Numbered from the stretch's first letter, positions 53,461-63,016 are shown. The stretch is DNA of 64,000 nt from an uncultured Ruegeria sp. (GCF_947500045.1 NZ_CANMQQ010000013.1:1-64000); one strand, 5' to 3'. Notes: a model not told the origin generated them from the letters alone. Translations and numbers: made by a program.

Positions 53461-54423
53461 ATGAGTATCATCCAAAGCCGCATCGTCCGTTATGGCGAGC
53501 TGAAGCCTTGCAAAACCGCGTTCATTGACGCCCATACGCCGGGCTCTGACCAGAAAGAGAACTTTACCATCATTGGTGGCGGCGTAAGCGAAAGCCCCGA
53601 CCAACACGTCCACATCACCGACAAGATCGGGTTCAACATCGGCGCGGCGGGACAACCGCCGAGATGCCGCAATTCGCTGCACAGCCACACCACCGCCGAG
53701 GTTTTCTTTGTTGCCAAGGGCCGCTGGCGGTTCTTCTGGGGTCGTTACGGTACCGCAGGTGAGTTCATCGCCGAGGAAGGTGACATCTTCAACATCCCAA
53801 CCGGCATTTTCCGCGGGTTCGAGAACGTGGGCCAGGACTACGGTATGATCATGTCGATGCTGGGCGGCGACGACGCAGGTGGCGGCGTCACATGGGCACC
53901 GCAAGTCATTCAGGACGCACAGGCCCATGGCTTGGTGCTGGGTAATAATGGTGTCCTGTACGACAGCAAGAAGGGCGAGGAATTGCCGCACAATGTGCAG
54001 CCCATGCCGCTGCTGACCGAGGAAGAGCTGACGGCGTACCCCGAGGTTCCCGTTGACGCGGTGATCGGCAAATATGTAGCCCGCTACTGGGATTTGATGG
54101 CGCTTGCTGCGGACAAACCCGCAGTTGTGATCGGTGAAAATGGCCTGATCAAGGACAAGCCCGGTTTCGCGGTTGATTTCCTGACACGCGGCTCGGCCGT
54201 GACGCAGCAGGTAAAGGTGGACAAACCCGTGGTTCTGATGCCGGCCAGCGGCCATTGGCGCATCAAGATCAACGAGGTCGAGGTTACCCTGTCCAACGGC
54301 GATACCGCGCTGGTTCTGCCCGGTGAAAGCTACAGCACCGAACCGTCGATGACCGGCGAAGCGGGTCAGTACCGCATCACCGCGACCGACGATCCGGCAG
54401 GTGCGACCTGGACAGGTGCATGA
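53461..54423 (+). CDS. Cupin-domain protein
   Basis: A 320-residue protein with a cupin barrel at about residues 55-130: metal-ligand motif NSLHSHTTAEVFFVAKGRWR, then EGDIFNIPTGIFRGFENVG. A second, weaker barrel is plausible at about 225-310 (ITQ-like VTQQVKVDKPVVLMPASGHW, ALVLPGESYSTEPS), making it a bicupin. Cupins of this kind are dioxygenases, isomerases or sugar-binding proteins; the substrate is not identifiable. It starts the last block of the island and is followed by the MetE-like gene. Confidence 0.78.
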   Translation: MSIIQSRIVRYGELKPCKTAFIDAHTPGSDQKENFTIIGGGVSESPDQHVHITDKIGFNIGAAGQPPRCRNSLHSHTTAEVFFVAKGRWRFFWGRYGTAGEFIAEEGDIFNIPTGIFRGFENVGQDYGMIMSMLGGDDAGGGVTWAPQVIQDAQAHGLVLGNNGVLYDSKKGEELPHNVQPMPLLTEEELTAYPEVPVDAVIGKYVARYWDLMALAADKPAVVIGENGLIKDKPGFAVDFLTRGSAVTQQVKVDKPVVLMPASGHWRIKINEVEVTLSNGDTALVLPGESYSTEPSMTGEAGQYRITATDDPAGATWTGA

Positions 54424-54497
54424 CACCAAAATTGCGTGTCCCGATTTCATTCGGGGTGCGCTCAGCGCATGATCAAGATATGAATGGAGATGAATAC

Positions 54498-55622
54498 ATG
54501 ACCCGCATTTTAACCACCCATGTGGGAAGCCTGCCGCGCAGTCAGGAGGTTGTTGACTTCATCTTCGCGCGCGAGCGGGAGGAACCGTTCGATCAAGCCG
54601 CATTCGATGCCTGCATGACCGCTGCCGTGTCCGAGACCGTGCGCAAACAGGCCGAGGCCGGGGTTGATATCGTCTCGGACGGTGAGACGTCAAAAATCTC
54701 TTATGCCACTTATGTGAAGGATCGCTATACCGGCTTTGCTGGCGACAGCCCGCGCAATGCGCCGGCGGATCTCAAAATGTTTCCGGGCTTTCTGCAGCGT
54801 TTGGCGGATGACGGCGGTACGCCGCAATATGCGCGGCCCATGTGCGTGGGTGAGGTACGCTCGAAAGGGACGGGTGAGCTTCAAAAGGACATAGACAATC
54901 TCAAGGCCGCGATGGCCGAACATGGGGTCGAACGCGGATTTATGAACGCCGCCAGCCCCGGTGTGATTTCCCTGTTTCTGCAAAATGACTTCTATCCGAC
55001 GCGCGAGGCCTATCTGGCCGCGCTCGCCGATGCGATGAAGGACGAGTACGAAACCATCGTTGGTGCGGGGCTGGATTTACAGCTGGATTGCCCGGATCTC
55101 GCGCTGTCACGCCATATGCTGTTCACTGATCTTTCCGACGATGAGTTCGTGAAAATTGCCGATATGCATGTTGAAGCGTTGAATCACGCACTTCAAAATG
55201 TCCCTTCTGACAAAGTGCGTATCCATATTTGCTGGGGCAATTACGAGGGCCCGCATTGCTGTGACATCGGCATGGACAAGGTATTTTCGACATTGATGTC
55301 CACCAAATCTCGTTATGTTCTGTTCGAAACTTCAAACCCTCGACACGCGCATGAGTGGACGGTATTCCGTGACCGCGTGGGTGAAATCCCGGATGACAAG
55401 ATTCTGGTACCCGGCGTGGTCGACACAACGACCAACTTTGTCGAACACCCGGAACTGATCGCGCAGCGTGTTGAGCGGTTTGCGAAAATCGTAGGCACCG
55501 AACGTGTGATTGCCGGATCGGATTGCGGCTTCGGCACCTTTGCGGGCTTTGGCGCGGTCGACCCGGATATCGCTTATGCCAAGCTTGGCGCGCTTGCCGA
55601 AGGGGCTGCCTTGGTCAAATGA
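54498..55622 (+). CDS. MetE-like cobalamin-independent zinc protein
   Basis: A 374-residue protein related to the C-terminal half of cobalamin-independent methionine synthase. THVGSLPRSQEV opens the barrel and zinc ligands are visible: His and Cys in RIHICWGNYEGPH, Glu in VLFETSN, and Cys in AGSDCGFGTF. The N-terminal folate-binding half of MetE is absent. Relatives include methyltransferases and the coenzyme M transferase of epoxide metabolism, so it may activate a thiol or demethylate a substrate. ATG 54498 follows tggag; the longer frame from 54420 is rejected. It overlaps the hydrolase gene by four bases. Confidence 0.82.
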   Translation: MTRILTTHVGSLPRSQEVVDFIFAREREEPFDQAAFDACMTAAVSETVRKQAEAGVDIVSDGETSKISYATYVKDRYTGFAGDSPRNAPADLKMFPGFLQRLADDGGTPQYARPMCVGEVRSKGTGELQKDIDNLKAAMAEHGVERGFMNAASPGVISLFLQNDFYPTREAYLAALADAMKDEYETIVGAGLDLQLDCPDLALSRHMLFTDLSDDEFVKIADMHVEALNHALQNVPSDKVRIHICWGNYEGPHCCDIGMDKVFSTLMSTKSRYVLFETSNPRHAHEWTVFRDRVGEIPDDKILVPGVVDTTTNFVEHPELIAQRVERFAKIVGTERVIAGSDCGFGTFAGFGAVDPDIAYAKLGALAEGAALVK

Positions 55623-56314
55623 CGCCGCTTATCCTCCTGCCCGGAATGATGTGCGATGCGCGGTTGTTCACCCCGCAAATTGACGCTCTGTCGGGCAAAT
55701 ACCCGATCCTGTCCGCACCCATCGGCGGACATGACTCGATGCAGTCTCTGGCCGCCGAGGTTCTGGCTTACGCGCCCCAACGCTTTGCGCTCGCGGGGCT
55801 GTCAATGGGCGGTATCGTGGCGATGGAAATCCTGCGGCAGGCCCCGACCCGAGTGGCTGGTCTGGCATTGATGGACACCAATCCTCTGGCAGAGTTGGAC
55901 GAGGTCAAGGCCAGGCGCGGCCCTCAGATCGATGCCGTCGAACGGGGAAACCTGCGCAAAGTGATGGCCGAAGAGATGAAGCCGAATTACTTGACGGATG
56001 GCCCGCGCCGCGCCGCCATTCTGGATATGTGCATGGATATGGCCATGGATCTTGGCCCTGATGTTTTCATCAATCAATCCAAAGCTCTGCGTGATCGCCC
56101 TGATCAAAGTAATACGCTGCGCGACTACACCGGCTCAGCAATCGTTCTCTGCGGCCGCGACGATACCCTGTGTCCCGTCTCAAGGCATCAATTGATGCAC
56201 GAGTTGATGCCCCACAGCCGGTTAGAGATCATCAAAAACGCCGGCCATCTGCCGACTCTGGAACAACCACAACAAACAACGGCGGCTATGACCCGCTGGC
56301 TGGAGATGATATGA
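55619..56314 (+). CDS. Alpha/beta hydrolase
   Basis: A 231-residue soluble esterase-type hydrolase. It opens with LILLPGMMCDARLF (oxyanion region), has the nucleophile elbow GLSMGG (Ser about 63), the acid in CGRDDTLCP and the base in NAGHLPTLEQP. In the island it could hydrolyse an ester, lactone or thioester intermediate; with the thioesterase gene broken it may also cover that step. It shares ATGA overlaps with the MetE-like gene before it and the RraA-like gene after it. Confidence 0.86.
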   Translation: MTPLILLPGMMCDARLFTPQIDALSGKYPILSAPIGGHDSMQSLAAEVLAYAPQRFALAGLSMGGIVAMEILRQAPTRVAGLALMDTNPLAELDEVKARRGPQIDAVERGNLRKVMAEEMKPNYLTDGPRRAAILDMCMDMAMDLGPDVFINQSKALRDRPDQSNTLRDYTGSAIVLCGRDDTLCPVSRHQLMHELMPHSRLEIIKNAGHLPTLEQPQQTTAAMTRWLEMI

Positions 56315-57006
56315 ACCAATCCCTGCTGGACTTGCTGAAAAAGGTCGATACTCCGACTGTTTGCAACGCCATCGAAGTGGCTCAGGGCAGGCGCGGTTTT
56401 AATGATTTCACCCGGGGCACAATGTTGTGCTCTGATCCCGATGCGGGCGCGATGGTGGGATATGCCCGCACCGCGAAGATTGCCGCCGTGAACCCACCGA
56501 CCGACGCATCTGACGTGATCCGCGCGCGTCGCATGGATTACTATCGGCATATGGCTTCAGGCAGCGGCCCATCTGTGACCGTGGTGGAAGATACGGATTA
56601 CCCCGACTGCGTTGGCGCATATTGGGGTGAGATCAACACCACGGTCCACAAGGGCTTTGGCGTCAGTGGCGCGCTGACCAATGGCGTGATGCGGGATCTT
56701 AGCGACCTGCCGGACGAGTTTCCTGTCGTTGCCGGGTCTGTTGGGCCAAGCCACGGATTCGTACACGTGAAAGAAATTGGAACACCGGTGACAATCTTCG
56801 GCCTGTTGATCAGGGATGGAGACCTTGTGCATGCCGACCGGCATGGCGCTCTGGTGATCCCGTCCGAAGTGTTGGACAGGCTAGAACAGGCGATCATCAA
56901 GCTGCTTGCTACTGAAAAACTGGTTCTGGATCCGGCGCGCGCGCCGGGTTTCGATTTCGACGCCTTTGAAAAAGCGTGGACGGCGTTCGAAGCCTCGAGA
57001 ACTTAG
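56311..57006 (+). CDS. RraA-like aldolase/decarboxylase family protein
   Basis: A 231-residue member of the RraA/demethylmenaquinone-methyltransferase-like family. Family stretches are VDTPTVCNAIEVAQGRRGFN, GYARTAKI, GVSGALTNGVMRDLSDLPD with the conserved Gly-x-Arg-Asp, and GDLVHADRHGALVIP. Enzymes of this fold are 4-hydroxy-4-methyl-2-oxoglutarate aldolases and oxaloacetate decarboxylases using Mg2+, so a final retro-aldol or decarboxylation giving central metabolites is a reasonable inference. It is the last gene of the island; mobile-element debris follows directly. Confidence 0.84.
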   Translation: MNQSLLDLLKKVDTPTVCNAIEVAQGRRGFNDFTRGTMLCSDPDAGAMVGYARTAKIAAVNPPTDASDVIRARRMDYYRHMASGSGPSVTVVEDTDYPDCVGAYWGEINTTVHKGFGVSGALTNGVMRDLSDLPDEFPVVAGSVGPSHGFVHVKEIGTPVTIFGLLIRDGDLVHADRHGALVIPSEVLDRLEQAIIKLLATEKLVLDPARAPGFDFDAFEKAWTAFEASRT

Positions 57007-57029
57007 AAGCAAGAGGCTGCGTAACGGGT

Positions 57030-57330
57030 ACAGGAGACCGGTCGAGACGAAACATTCTGGAGGCGGTTTTGCATAGTTGCATGGGTGACGCGAGTTGTGT
57101 CTCGACGTAGACATTGAATGCGGTCCGATTAATTGGGTCATCAAGCACCAAAAGTGCTCTGAGTTCATTAACGCGCAAGCTTTCGATAAAGACCTGCGCC
57201 CGCCAGGGACCGAAGGGCGCATCCGCTTCCTAGAAAATGCCGCACGCGGATCGTCCCAATAGACGGGTCATCTTGGTTGTGTTAGCGGGTTCGTCGATGA
57301 AGACCTAGCCGAGCTTTGTCGCAATCTTTG
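57030..57330 (-). pseudogene. IS630-family transposase fragment
   Basis: The minus strand reads, across frameshifts and stops, VFIDEPANTTKMTRLLGRSA then FIESLRVNELRALLVLDDPI and NRTAFNVYVETQL. This matches the IS630 middle region (typical FIDET...TKMTRL.GRS and G..AP.VLDGPIN...F.AYVE..L). Only about 100 codons remain and the first catalytic motif has DEP in place of DET. Confidence 0.7.
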
Positions 57331-57360
57331 GAGAACAATGTCCAGATTGAGCGATCGCGG

Positions 57361-57436
57361 CGGATCTAGGCGGCCAGTACCGCGAACTAGCGATACGAGC
57401 AGAGTCCGGGCGTGATTTGGTGTTTGCGTATCATTT
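57361..57436 (-). pseudogene. IS6 transposase 3' fragment
   Basis: About 75 bp match the 3' end of the IS6 element at 23.2 kb: ctaggcggccag, gcgaact, cagagtccgggcgtga and gcggatcat-like gcgtatcat. It joins the virB4 fragment at about 57436, suggesting the insertion once interrupted that gene. Confidence 0.7.
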
Positions 57437-57700
57437 GAGTGCCATGTTCTCGCGCATGATAACAGTTATGACTTCTTGTCCCAGCCGCTTAGTTTCTTCG
57501 GCGGCTTGCTTGTGGATCGACTGATCGGGAGCATAGACAGCGATGCACAGATGATGGTCGCCAAATACAACGCGCCCGGCTTCCTGATCATCCGCCGCCT
57601 CCAACAGCTGCTCGTGCAGGGACATCCAGCGTCGTCCGCAGTGCGCACTTGCCGGCGATGTGTTGCTGGTCTGACGTCAGCGAACTCGTTGAGCCTGTGG
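57434..57700 (-). pseudogene. VirB4-type conjugation ATPase fragment
   Basis: One frame gives SLHEQLLEAADDQEAGRVVF, GDHHLCIAVYAPDQSIHKQA and VITVIMRENMAL. The neighbouring frame just upstream gives THRRQVRTADDAG, joined by a frameshift. Together they match the VirB4/TraE segment before the ATPase core (typical AADDLASGRFVMGDHHLSL...V.REDLAL). The Walker motifs are absent. It shows that the replicon, or a source of its DNA, once carried a type IV secretion system. Confidence 0.68.
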
Positions 57701-57794
57701 CTCGGTAAAAGACCTATCATTCGGAATGCAGCAATAATCATCAGCGTGGTGCGGATATATGGGCTGGCGAGAGAAGTGGAGGGAAAATTGCGCC

Positions 57795-57920
57795 ATGGTT
57801 CAACTTCTTGCAGTTACCCCAAAGCGCAAAGCATGGAACAAAGGGCGGATTATCGGTCAGAAATGACCGCTGCTGTCAAAACAGGTTAGGGCGATCCGCT
57901 CGCGGCTTGAACTGAAAAAA
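57795..57920 (+). pseudogene. Tyrosine integrase N-terminal fragment, second copy
   Basis: From ATG 57795 the frame reads MVQLLAVTPKRKAWNKGRII and GQK, then a TGA, then PLLSKQVRAIRSRLELKK. This is the same integrase segment as at 219-350 (TWNKGRIVGQKRPPKPKHVW) but with a stop codon. It is independent in sequence, so it is an older relative and not a recent copy. Confidence 0.65.
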
Positions 57921-57985
57921 ATTTCGCCGTGAGCAGAGGTCAGTTGCATTTGCAAAGTCCCTAAGAGTTGGTCATCCTTGTTGCT

Positions 57986-59107
57986 ATGGATTTTCTGAGC
58001 GTCAGTCACAGCAGTTTTCTTGTCGCGATGTCGTGTATGGTTGCGCTTGTTGCAGGGTTTACAGGGCTGTCGCTGACTAGGGATTTGTCCAACAAACCGA
58101 TCTTTCAAAGGAAGGTATCTATCGCTCTTGCCTCGGTCGCTTTGGGCGGTGGGATATGGGCGATGCATTTTGTGGCCATGCTTGGGCTGAAGTTGCCGAT
58201 CCTGTTCTATTATGACGCGGCCATTACACTTGTGTCCGCTCTTTGTGCGATTTTGATTGTCGGTGCTGCGTTGATCCTGCTGCACTTCGCCAAACGCACG
58301 CCACTTATTATCGCATCTGCGGGCGCAATTGTTGGTGTAGGCATTCTGGTCATGCACTACATTGGCATGGCGGGGCTCGAGTTGTGTCGCGCCGTCTATA
58401 CGCCCTTTGGCGTTGTCATTTCATCGGTCGTCGCCATTTGTTTATGCATGTTGGCTTTTTGGATTGCCTACGGGCAGCGGACCAATCGCAATATCTTGCT
58501 TGGCACCGTTTGTTTTGCGATGGCCGTCTGCTCGGTTCATTTTTTGGCGATGGCGGGGACTAACTTTGTGGCCGAACCCAGCACCGCTGACTTTGGGCCG
58601 TCAATGAGCAATGAGACGCTTGCGCTTGGTGTTATCTTTTTCAGTTTCGTGATTTTCGGTGCCTGTCTGTGGGTGAGCGTGACCTACCTAATTCCGCAAA
58701 CCCCTTTCGCGGAGCATTCAGCCGAACAAGACGCGCCGCCACAACGCGGCACCGGATTGCAGATCCCGTGTGAACGCGACGGCAGCAAGGTTTTTGTCAG
58801 GTCTGAGGATGTTTCATTCGTCAGGGCTGACGGGCATTACACTCAAGTCTACACCAACACTGAACGCCTGTTTTGTGCATGGCCTGTGACTGAGGCGGTT
58901 AAACGCCTGTTGCCCATCGGGTATTTGCAAACGCATCGCAGTTATCTCGTAAACCCCATCCATGTATCCCGGTTCGAGCGGACCAAAGACAAAGGGCGCT
59001 GCATCTTTGCCGAAAGTGAATTGCCCCCGGCACCTGTCAGCCGTTCTAAATTGAAAGTGATTCAGGATGCGCTTGCTTCGCAAGTCAGCGCAGTTCGTGC
59101 GACCTAG
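57986..59107 (+). CDS. coxC: MHYT-LytTR membrane regulator (CoxC-like)
   Basis: A 373-residue protein. The N-terminal about 230 residues form an MHYT sensor with seven membrane helices and the repeated motifs MHFVAM, MHYIGM and VHFLAM, thought to bind copper and sense diatomic gases such as CO, O2 or NO. The C-terminal part (about 265-365) is a LytTR DNA-binding domain: VFVRSEDVSFVRADGHYTQV, then LQTHRSYLVNPIHVSRFER. The same architecture is CoxC/CoxH of Oligotropha. It precedes coxMSL, so it probably switches CO oxidation on. A 21-bp-phased direct repeat at its 3' end is a likely target. ATG 57986 is preferred to TTG 57968. Confidence 0.85.
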   Translation: MDFLSVSHSSFLVAMSCMVALVAGFTGLSLTRDLSNKPIFQRKVSIALASVALGGGIWAMHFVAMLGLKLPILFYYDAAITLVSALCAILIVGAALILLHFAKRTPLIIASAGAIVGVGILVMHYIGMAGLELCRAVYTPFGVVISSVVAICLCMLAFWIAYGQRTNRNILLGTVCFAMAVCSVHFLAMAGTNFVAEPSTADFGPSMSNETLALGVIFFSFVIFGACLWVSVTYLIPQTPFAEHSAEQDAPPQRGTGLQIPCERDGSKVFVRSEDVSFVRADGHYTQVYTNTERLFCAWPVTEAVKRLLPIGYLQTHRSYLVNPIHVSRFERTKDKGRCIFAESELPPAPVSRSKLKVIQDALASQVSAVRAT

Positions 59108-59121
59108 CGCGCAGTTCGTGC
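59088..59121 (+). promoter_or_regulatory. Tandem direct repeat, candidate LytTR binding site
   Basis: gcgcagttcgtgc occurs twice, at 59088-59100 and 59109-59121, with a period of exactly 21 bp (two helical turns). LytTR regulators bind paired direct repeats about 21 bp apart. It overlaps the coxC stop region and ends 100 bp before coxM, where an activator would sit. Confidence 0.65.
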
Positions 59122-59221
59122 AAAATGTCTGTATTTCATTGATTTTCTAATGCTGCGGCATACGGGTGTATGCAGTCTTCATTCCAAGCAAGAGCATTCG
59201 CTTTCAGGGAGGAGACAGCCG

Positions 59222-60076
59222 ATGATTCCAGCGACATTCGAGTATTATCGCCCCAAGGACATGGCAGGTGTCCTATCAATCTTGTCAAAACACGGAGACG
59301 ATGCGCGCGTTATGGCTGGGGGTCATAGCCTTATCCCCATGATGAAGCTCCGCATGGCGGACGTGCCGCATCTGATTGATCTGCAAGACGTCGGCGGAAT
59401 GTCTGGCATCGAGATTGGCGCAGACAGCATTCGCATTGGTGCCATGACCACGCAGTCTGACATCATTGATCATGTAGGGCTGGCAGACGCAGCGCCGATC
59501 CTGCGCGAAGCTGCGTTACAGATTGCCGATCCGCAGGTTCGCTATATGGGTACTGTTGGCGGAAATGTCGCCAATGGTGATCCAGGCAATGATATGCCGG
59601 GTCTGATGCAATGCCTGGATGCGACCTTCACGGTTGTCGGCCTGGAAGGGGAGCGCGATATCGCGGCCCGCGACTTCTATGAGGCCGCCTATATGACAGC
59701 CCGAGAGGATGAGGAAGTCCTGACAGCCGTCACGATCCCGCTGCCTACCGGTGGCTACGCCTATGAAAAGCAAAAGCGTAAGATCGGTGACTATGCTACC
59801 GCCGCTGCTGCCGTTCAGATCGTCAAAGAGGGTGGGTCTTGTGTGTCTGCATCCGTCGCGATGACCAACCTCAGCGACATCCCGGTCTATTCTGAGGCAA
59901 CAGGTGCTGCGTTGGTCGGGACATCTGTAGATGATGCCGCGCTCAAGGCGGCAATGGCGGCGATGTTGGGCGATATTGATCCAACTGAGGACAATCGCGG
60001 CCCCGTCGCATTCAAAAACCACGTGGCTGGCGTCATCCTGCGTCGCGCGATCGAACGCGCCTGGTCGCGGGCGTAG
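59222..60076 (+). CDS. coxM: CO dehydrogenase FAD subunit (medium)
   Basis: A 284-residue FAD-binding subunit of the molybdenum hydroxylase family: [15 protein letters not shown] (about 32-46) and the second FAD motif [16 protein letters not shown] (about 110-125), with a C-terminal CO_deh_flav domain. It passes electrons from the Fe-S subunit to quinone. The longer frame from 59150 is rejected; ATG 59222 has gggagga upstream. The cox order M-S-L is that of CO-oxidising bacteria. Confidence 0.93.
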   Translation: MIPATFEYYRPKDMAGVLSILSKHGDDARVMAGGHSLIPMMKLRMADVPHLIDLQDVGGMSGIEIGADSIRIGAMTTQSDIIDHVGLADAAPILREAALQIADPQVRYMGTVGGNVANGDPGNDMPGLMQCLDATFTVVGLEGERDIAARDFYEAAYMTAREDEEVLTAVTIPLPTGGYAYEKQKRKIGDYATAAAAVQIVKEGGSCVSASVAMTNLSDIPVYSEATGAALVGTSVDDAALKAAMAAMLGDIDPTEDNRGPVAFKNHVAGVILRRAIERAWSRA

Positions 60077-60087
60077 GAGAACACATC

Positions 60088-60582
60088 ATGTCAAACAAAA
60101 TGCACATCAAGTTGAACGTGAATGGCAAGGATGAGGAATTCCTCGCCGAACCGCGCGAGCTACTAATCTACACGCTGCGCGAGCGGTTGAACATCACCGG
60201 TCCACACATTGGTTGCGAGACCTCACATTGCGGGGCTTGCACCGTGACCATCGACGGCAAGTCGGTCAAAGCTTGTACGGTGTTCGTGGCTCAAGCCAGC
60301 GGCAAAGAGGTCACCACCATTGAGGGCATTGGTGGTCCGGACGATCTGCACCCGCTGCAAAACGCTTTCAAGGAACATCACGGGTTGCAGTGCGGATATT
60401 GCACGCCGGGCATGATTACTCGTGCGACGAAGCTGCTTGAGGAAATCCCGAATCCGACCGAAGAGGAAATCCGCTTCGGAATGGCGGGAAACATTTGCCG
60501 CTGCACCGGGTATCAGAACATCGTGAAATCCATTCAGGCCGCCGCCGCCGAAATGTCAGCCGCGAAGGAGGCCGCAGAATGA
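60088..60582 (+). CDS. coxS: CO dehydrogenase iron-sulfur subunit (small)
   Basis: A 164-residue protein with two [2Fe-2S] clusters. The N-terminal plant-ferredoxin-type cluster is held by [16 protein letters not shown] and a later Cys (KACTVF); the C-terminal cluster by [11 protein letters not shown] and ICRCTGYQN. It links the Mo-Cu site of CoxL to FAD in CoxM. It starts 11 bp after coxM and overlaps coxL by four bases (ATGA), with aaggagg inside its own 3' end serving coxL. Confidence 0.94.
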   Translation: MSNKMHIKLNVNGKDEEFLAEPRELLIYTLRERLNITGPHIGCETSHCGACTVTIDGKSVKACTVFVAQASGKEVTTIEGIGGPDDLHPLQNAFKEHHGLQCGYCTPGMITRATKLLEEIPNPTEEEIRFGMAGNICRCTGYQNIVKSIQAAAAEMSAAKEAAE

Positions 60583-63008
60583 AGGACGAAGTGACAAGCC
60601 GCGAAGAGCGCGTCGAAAATCTCAAGGGCATGGGCTGCTCGCGCAAGCGGGTCGAAGATGCTCGATTCACCCAAGGGAAAGGCAATTATGTCGACGATAT
60701 CAAGCTGGACGGTATGCTGTTTGGCGATTTCGTCCGCTCACCCTATGCCCATGCACGGATCAAGAACATCGATACCGCTGCTGCGCTGGAGGTGCCCGGC
60801 GTTCTGGCCGTCTTGACTGCAGCTGATCTAGAACCGCTAGGTCTGCACTGGATGCCTACGCTTGCAGGCGATAAGCAGATGGTGCTGGCTGATGGCAAGG
60901 TTCTGTTCCAGGGTCAGGAGGTCGCCTTTGTCGTCGCCGAAGACCGCTACGCTGCTGCCGATGGGATCGAGTTGGTCGAGGTGGAGTACGAAGAACTGCC
61001 CGTGATTGTGGACCCGTTCGACTCTCTGAAATCCGACGTGGTTCTGCGCGAAGACCTGGTTGGCGAGGGCGGCGCGCTACCGGACGGCGCGCACGGACCA
61101 CGTAAACATCACAATCATATCTTTACGTGGGAAGCAGGTGACAAGATGCCGACCGAAGAGGTGATTGCCAATGCCGAGGTCGTTGCGACCGAGAGCATGT
61201 ATTACCACCGCACCCACCCTTGTCCGCTGGAGACATGCGGCTGCGTAGCGTCGATGGACAAGGTGAACGGCAAGCTGACGCTTTGGGGCACTTTCCAGGC
61301 GCCACACGCGATCCGCACCGTGGTCTCGTTGATCTCAGGCATTGAGGAACACAACATCCGGGTGATCTCGCCGGATATTGGTGGCGGCTTTGGTAACAAG
61401 GTTGGCGCTTATCCCGGTTACGTCTGCTCGGTCGTGGCCTCAATCGTGACGGGAAAACCTGTCAAGTGGATCGAAGACCGGATGGACAATCTGATGACCA
61501 CCGCCTTTGCACGTGATTATCACATGACAGGAAAGATCAGCGCGACCAAAGAAGGCAAAATCACCGGGCTGCACTGCCACGTGACAGCCGACCATGGGGG
61601 CTTTGACGCCTGCGCGGACCCTACCAAGTTCCCTGCCGGTTTCATGAATATCTGCACCGGATCCTATGACATTCCGACCGCATATCTTGAGGTAGACGGT
61701 GTCTACACTAACAAAGCCCCCGGCGGTGTGTCCTACCGCTGTTCGTTCCGAGTCACCGAAGCGGTCTATTTCATTGAACGAATGATTGAGGTTCTGGCGA
61801 TTGAGTTGAACATGGATGCTGCCGAATTGCGCAGGATCAATTTCATCAAGAAAGAGCAATTTCCTTACAAGGCCGCGCTTGGTTGGGAATATGACAGTGG
61901 CGACTACCACACCGCATGGGATAAGGCCCTGACGACCGTCGACTACGATGGCTTGCGTGCAGAGCAGGCCCAACGGATCGAGGACTTCAAGGCTGGCAAG
62001 ACGCGTAAGCTAATGGGAATCGGTCTCAGCTTCTTTACCGAGATTGTGGGCGCAGGGCCGGTCAAGAACTGTGATATCCTCGGGCTTGGCATGTTCGACA
62101 GCTGCGAAATTCGCATCCATCCGACGGGATCGGCGATTGCCCGGCTTGGCACCATCTCGCAGGGACAGGGGCATGCGACGACATTCGCGCAGATCCTTGC
62201 GTCTGAGATCGGCTTGCCTGCTGACAGCATTACAATCGAGGAAGGTGATACCGATACGGCGCCCTATGGGCTTGGCACTTATGGATCTCGATCCACCCCG
62301 GTGGCAGGTGCCGCCACGGCAATGGCGGGCCGCAAGATCCGAGCCAAGGCGCAGATGATCGCGGCCTATCTGCTCGAGGTTCACGACAATGACGTAGAGT
62401 TCGATGTGGACCGGTTCGTAGTCAAAGGCGCGCCAGAGCGGTTCAAGACAATGAAGGAAATCGCCTTTGCCGCCTATAACCAAGCCATTCCCGGGATCGA
62501 GCCTGGCCTGGAGGCGGTCAGCTACTATGACCCGCCCAACATGACCTATCCGTTCGGGGCCTATGTGTGTGTCATGGACATCGATGTCGATACCGGTGTC
62601 CCGGAAATCCGCCGCTTCTACGCGCTGGATGATTGCGGCACGCGCATCAATCCGATGATCATCGAAGGTCAGGTACATGGCGGCCTGACCGAGGCACTTG
62701 CTGTCGCACTGGGACAGGAGATTGCTTATGACGACATGGGAAATGTGAAGACCGGCACGTTGATGGACTTCTTCCTGCCCACAGCATGGGAAGTACCGAA
62801 CTACGAGACGGACTACACCGTGACACCTTCCCCGCATCACCCGATTGGCGCTAAGGGCGTGGGCGAAAGCCCGCATGTAGGCGGCGTGCCCTGTTTCTCA
62901 AACGCGGTACAGGATGCATTCCGCCCGTTTGGTAACCGTCACACCAATATGCCCCATGACCACTGGCGGATTTGGCGCACTGCCAATGAGCTCGGCTTGC
63001 ACGATTAA
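60579..63008 (+). CDS. coxL: CO dehydrogenase catalytic subunit, form I
   Basis: An 809-residue molybdopterin-cytosine-dinucleotide subunit, the same length as the Oligotropha enzyme. With the ATG at 60579, residues expected at the active site fall at the same numbers: Gln240, Cys388 (in VSYRCSFR) and Glu763 (in GVGESP). Cys388 carries the Cu-S-Mo bridge and the YRCSFR motif marks form I, the true CO-oxidising type; form II has AYRGAGR. Position 385 is Ser instead of the usual Ala. It oxidises CO to CO2 and supplies electrons, typically to supplement heterotrophic growth. The earlier in-frame start at 60495 is rejected. Confidence 0.95.
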   Translation: MKDEVTSREERVENLKGMGCSRKRVEDARFTQGKGNYVDDIKLDGMLFGDFVRSPYAHARIKNIDTAAALEVPGVLAVLTAADLEPLGLHWMPTLAGDKQMVLADGKVLFQGQEVAFVVAEDRYAAADGIELVEVEYEELPVIVDPFDSLKSDVVLREDLVGEGGALPDGAHGPRKHHNHIFTWEAGDKMPTEEVIANAEVVATESMYYHRTHPCPLETCGCVASMDKVNGKLTLWGTFQAPHAIRTVVSLISGIEEHNIRVISPDIGGGFGNKVGAYPGYVCSVVASIVTGKPVKWIEDRMDNLMTTAFARDYHMTGKISATKEGKITGLHCHVTADHGGFDACADPTKFPAGFMNICTGSYDIPTAYLEVDGVYTNKAPGGVSYRCSFRVTEAVYFIERMIEVLAIELNMDAAELRRINFIKKEQFPYKAALGWEYDSGDYHTAWDKALTTVDYDGLRAEQAQRIEDFKAGKTRKLMGIGLSFFTEIVGAGPVKNCDILGLGMFDSCEIRIHPTGSAIARLGTISQGQGHATTFAQILASEIGLPADSITIEEGDTDTAPYGLGTYGSRSTPVAGAATAMAGRKIRAKAQMIAAYLLEVHDNDVEFDVDRFVVKGAPERFKTMKEIAFAAYNQAIPGIEPGLEAVSYYDPPNMTYPFGAYVCVMDIDVDTGVPEIRRFYALDDCGTRINPMIIEGQVHGGLTEALAVALGQEIAYDDMGNVKTGTLMDFFLPTAWEVPNYETDYTVTPSPHHPIGAKGVGESPHVGGVPCFSNAVQDAFRPFGNRHTNMPHDHWRIWRTANELGLHD

Positions 63009-63016
63009 TTCAGACT

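Larger units (their letters stand above)
57007..57985. other. Graveyard of mobile-element and conjugation fragments
   Basis: No intact gene in 979 bp. From left to right it holds an IS630 transposase fragment, a short IS6 transposase 3' fragment, a piece of virB4 and an integrase N-terminal fragment; each is listed separately. Confidence 0.7.

Noticed and set aside
53326..54450. 374-codon frame on the minus strand
   Set aside because: It lies fully antisense to the well-supported cupin gene, has His/Gln/Arg-rich shadow composition and no recognisable domain.
62010..62876. 288-codon frame on the minus strand
   Set aside because: Antisense to coxL, whose active-site residues are verified at the expected numbers; it shows only shadow composition.
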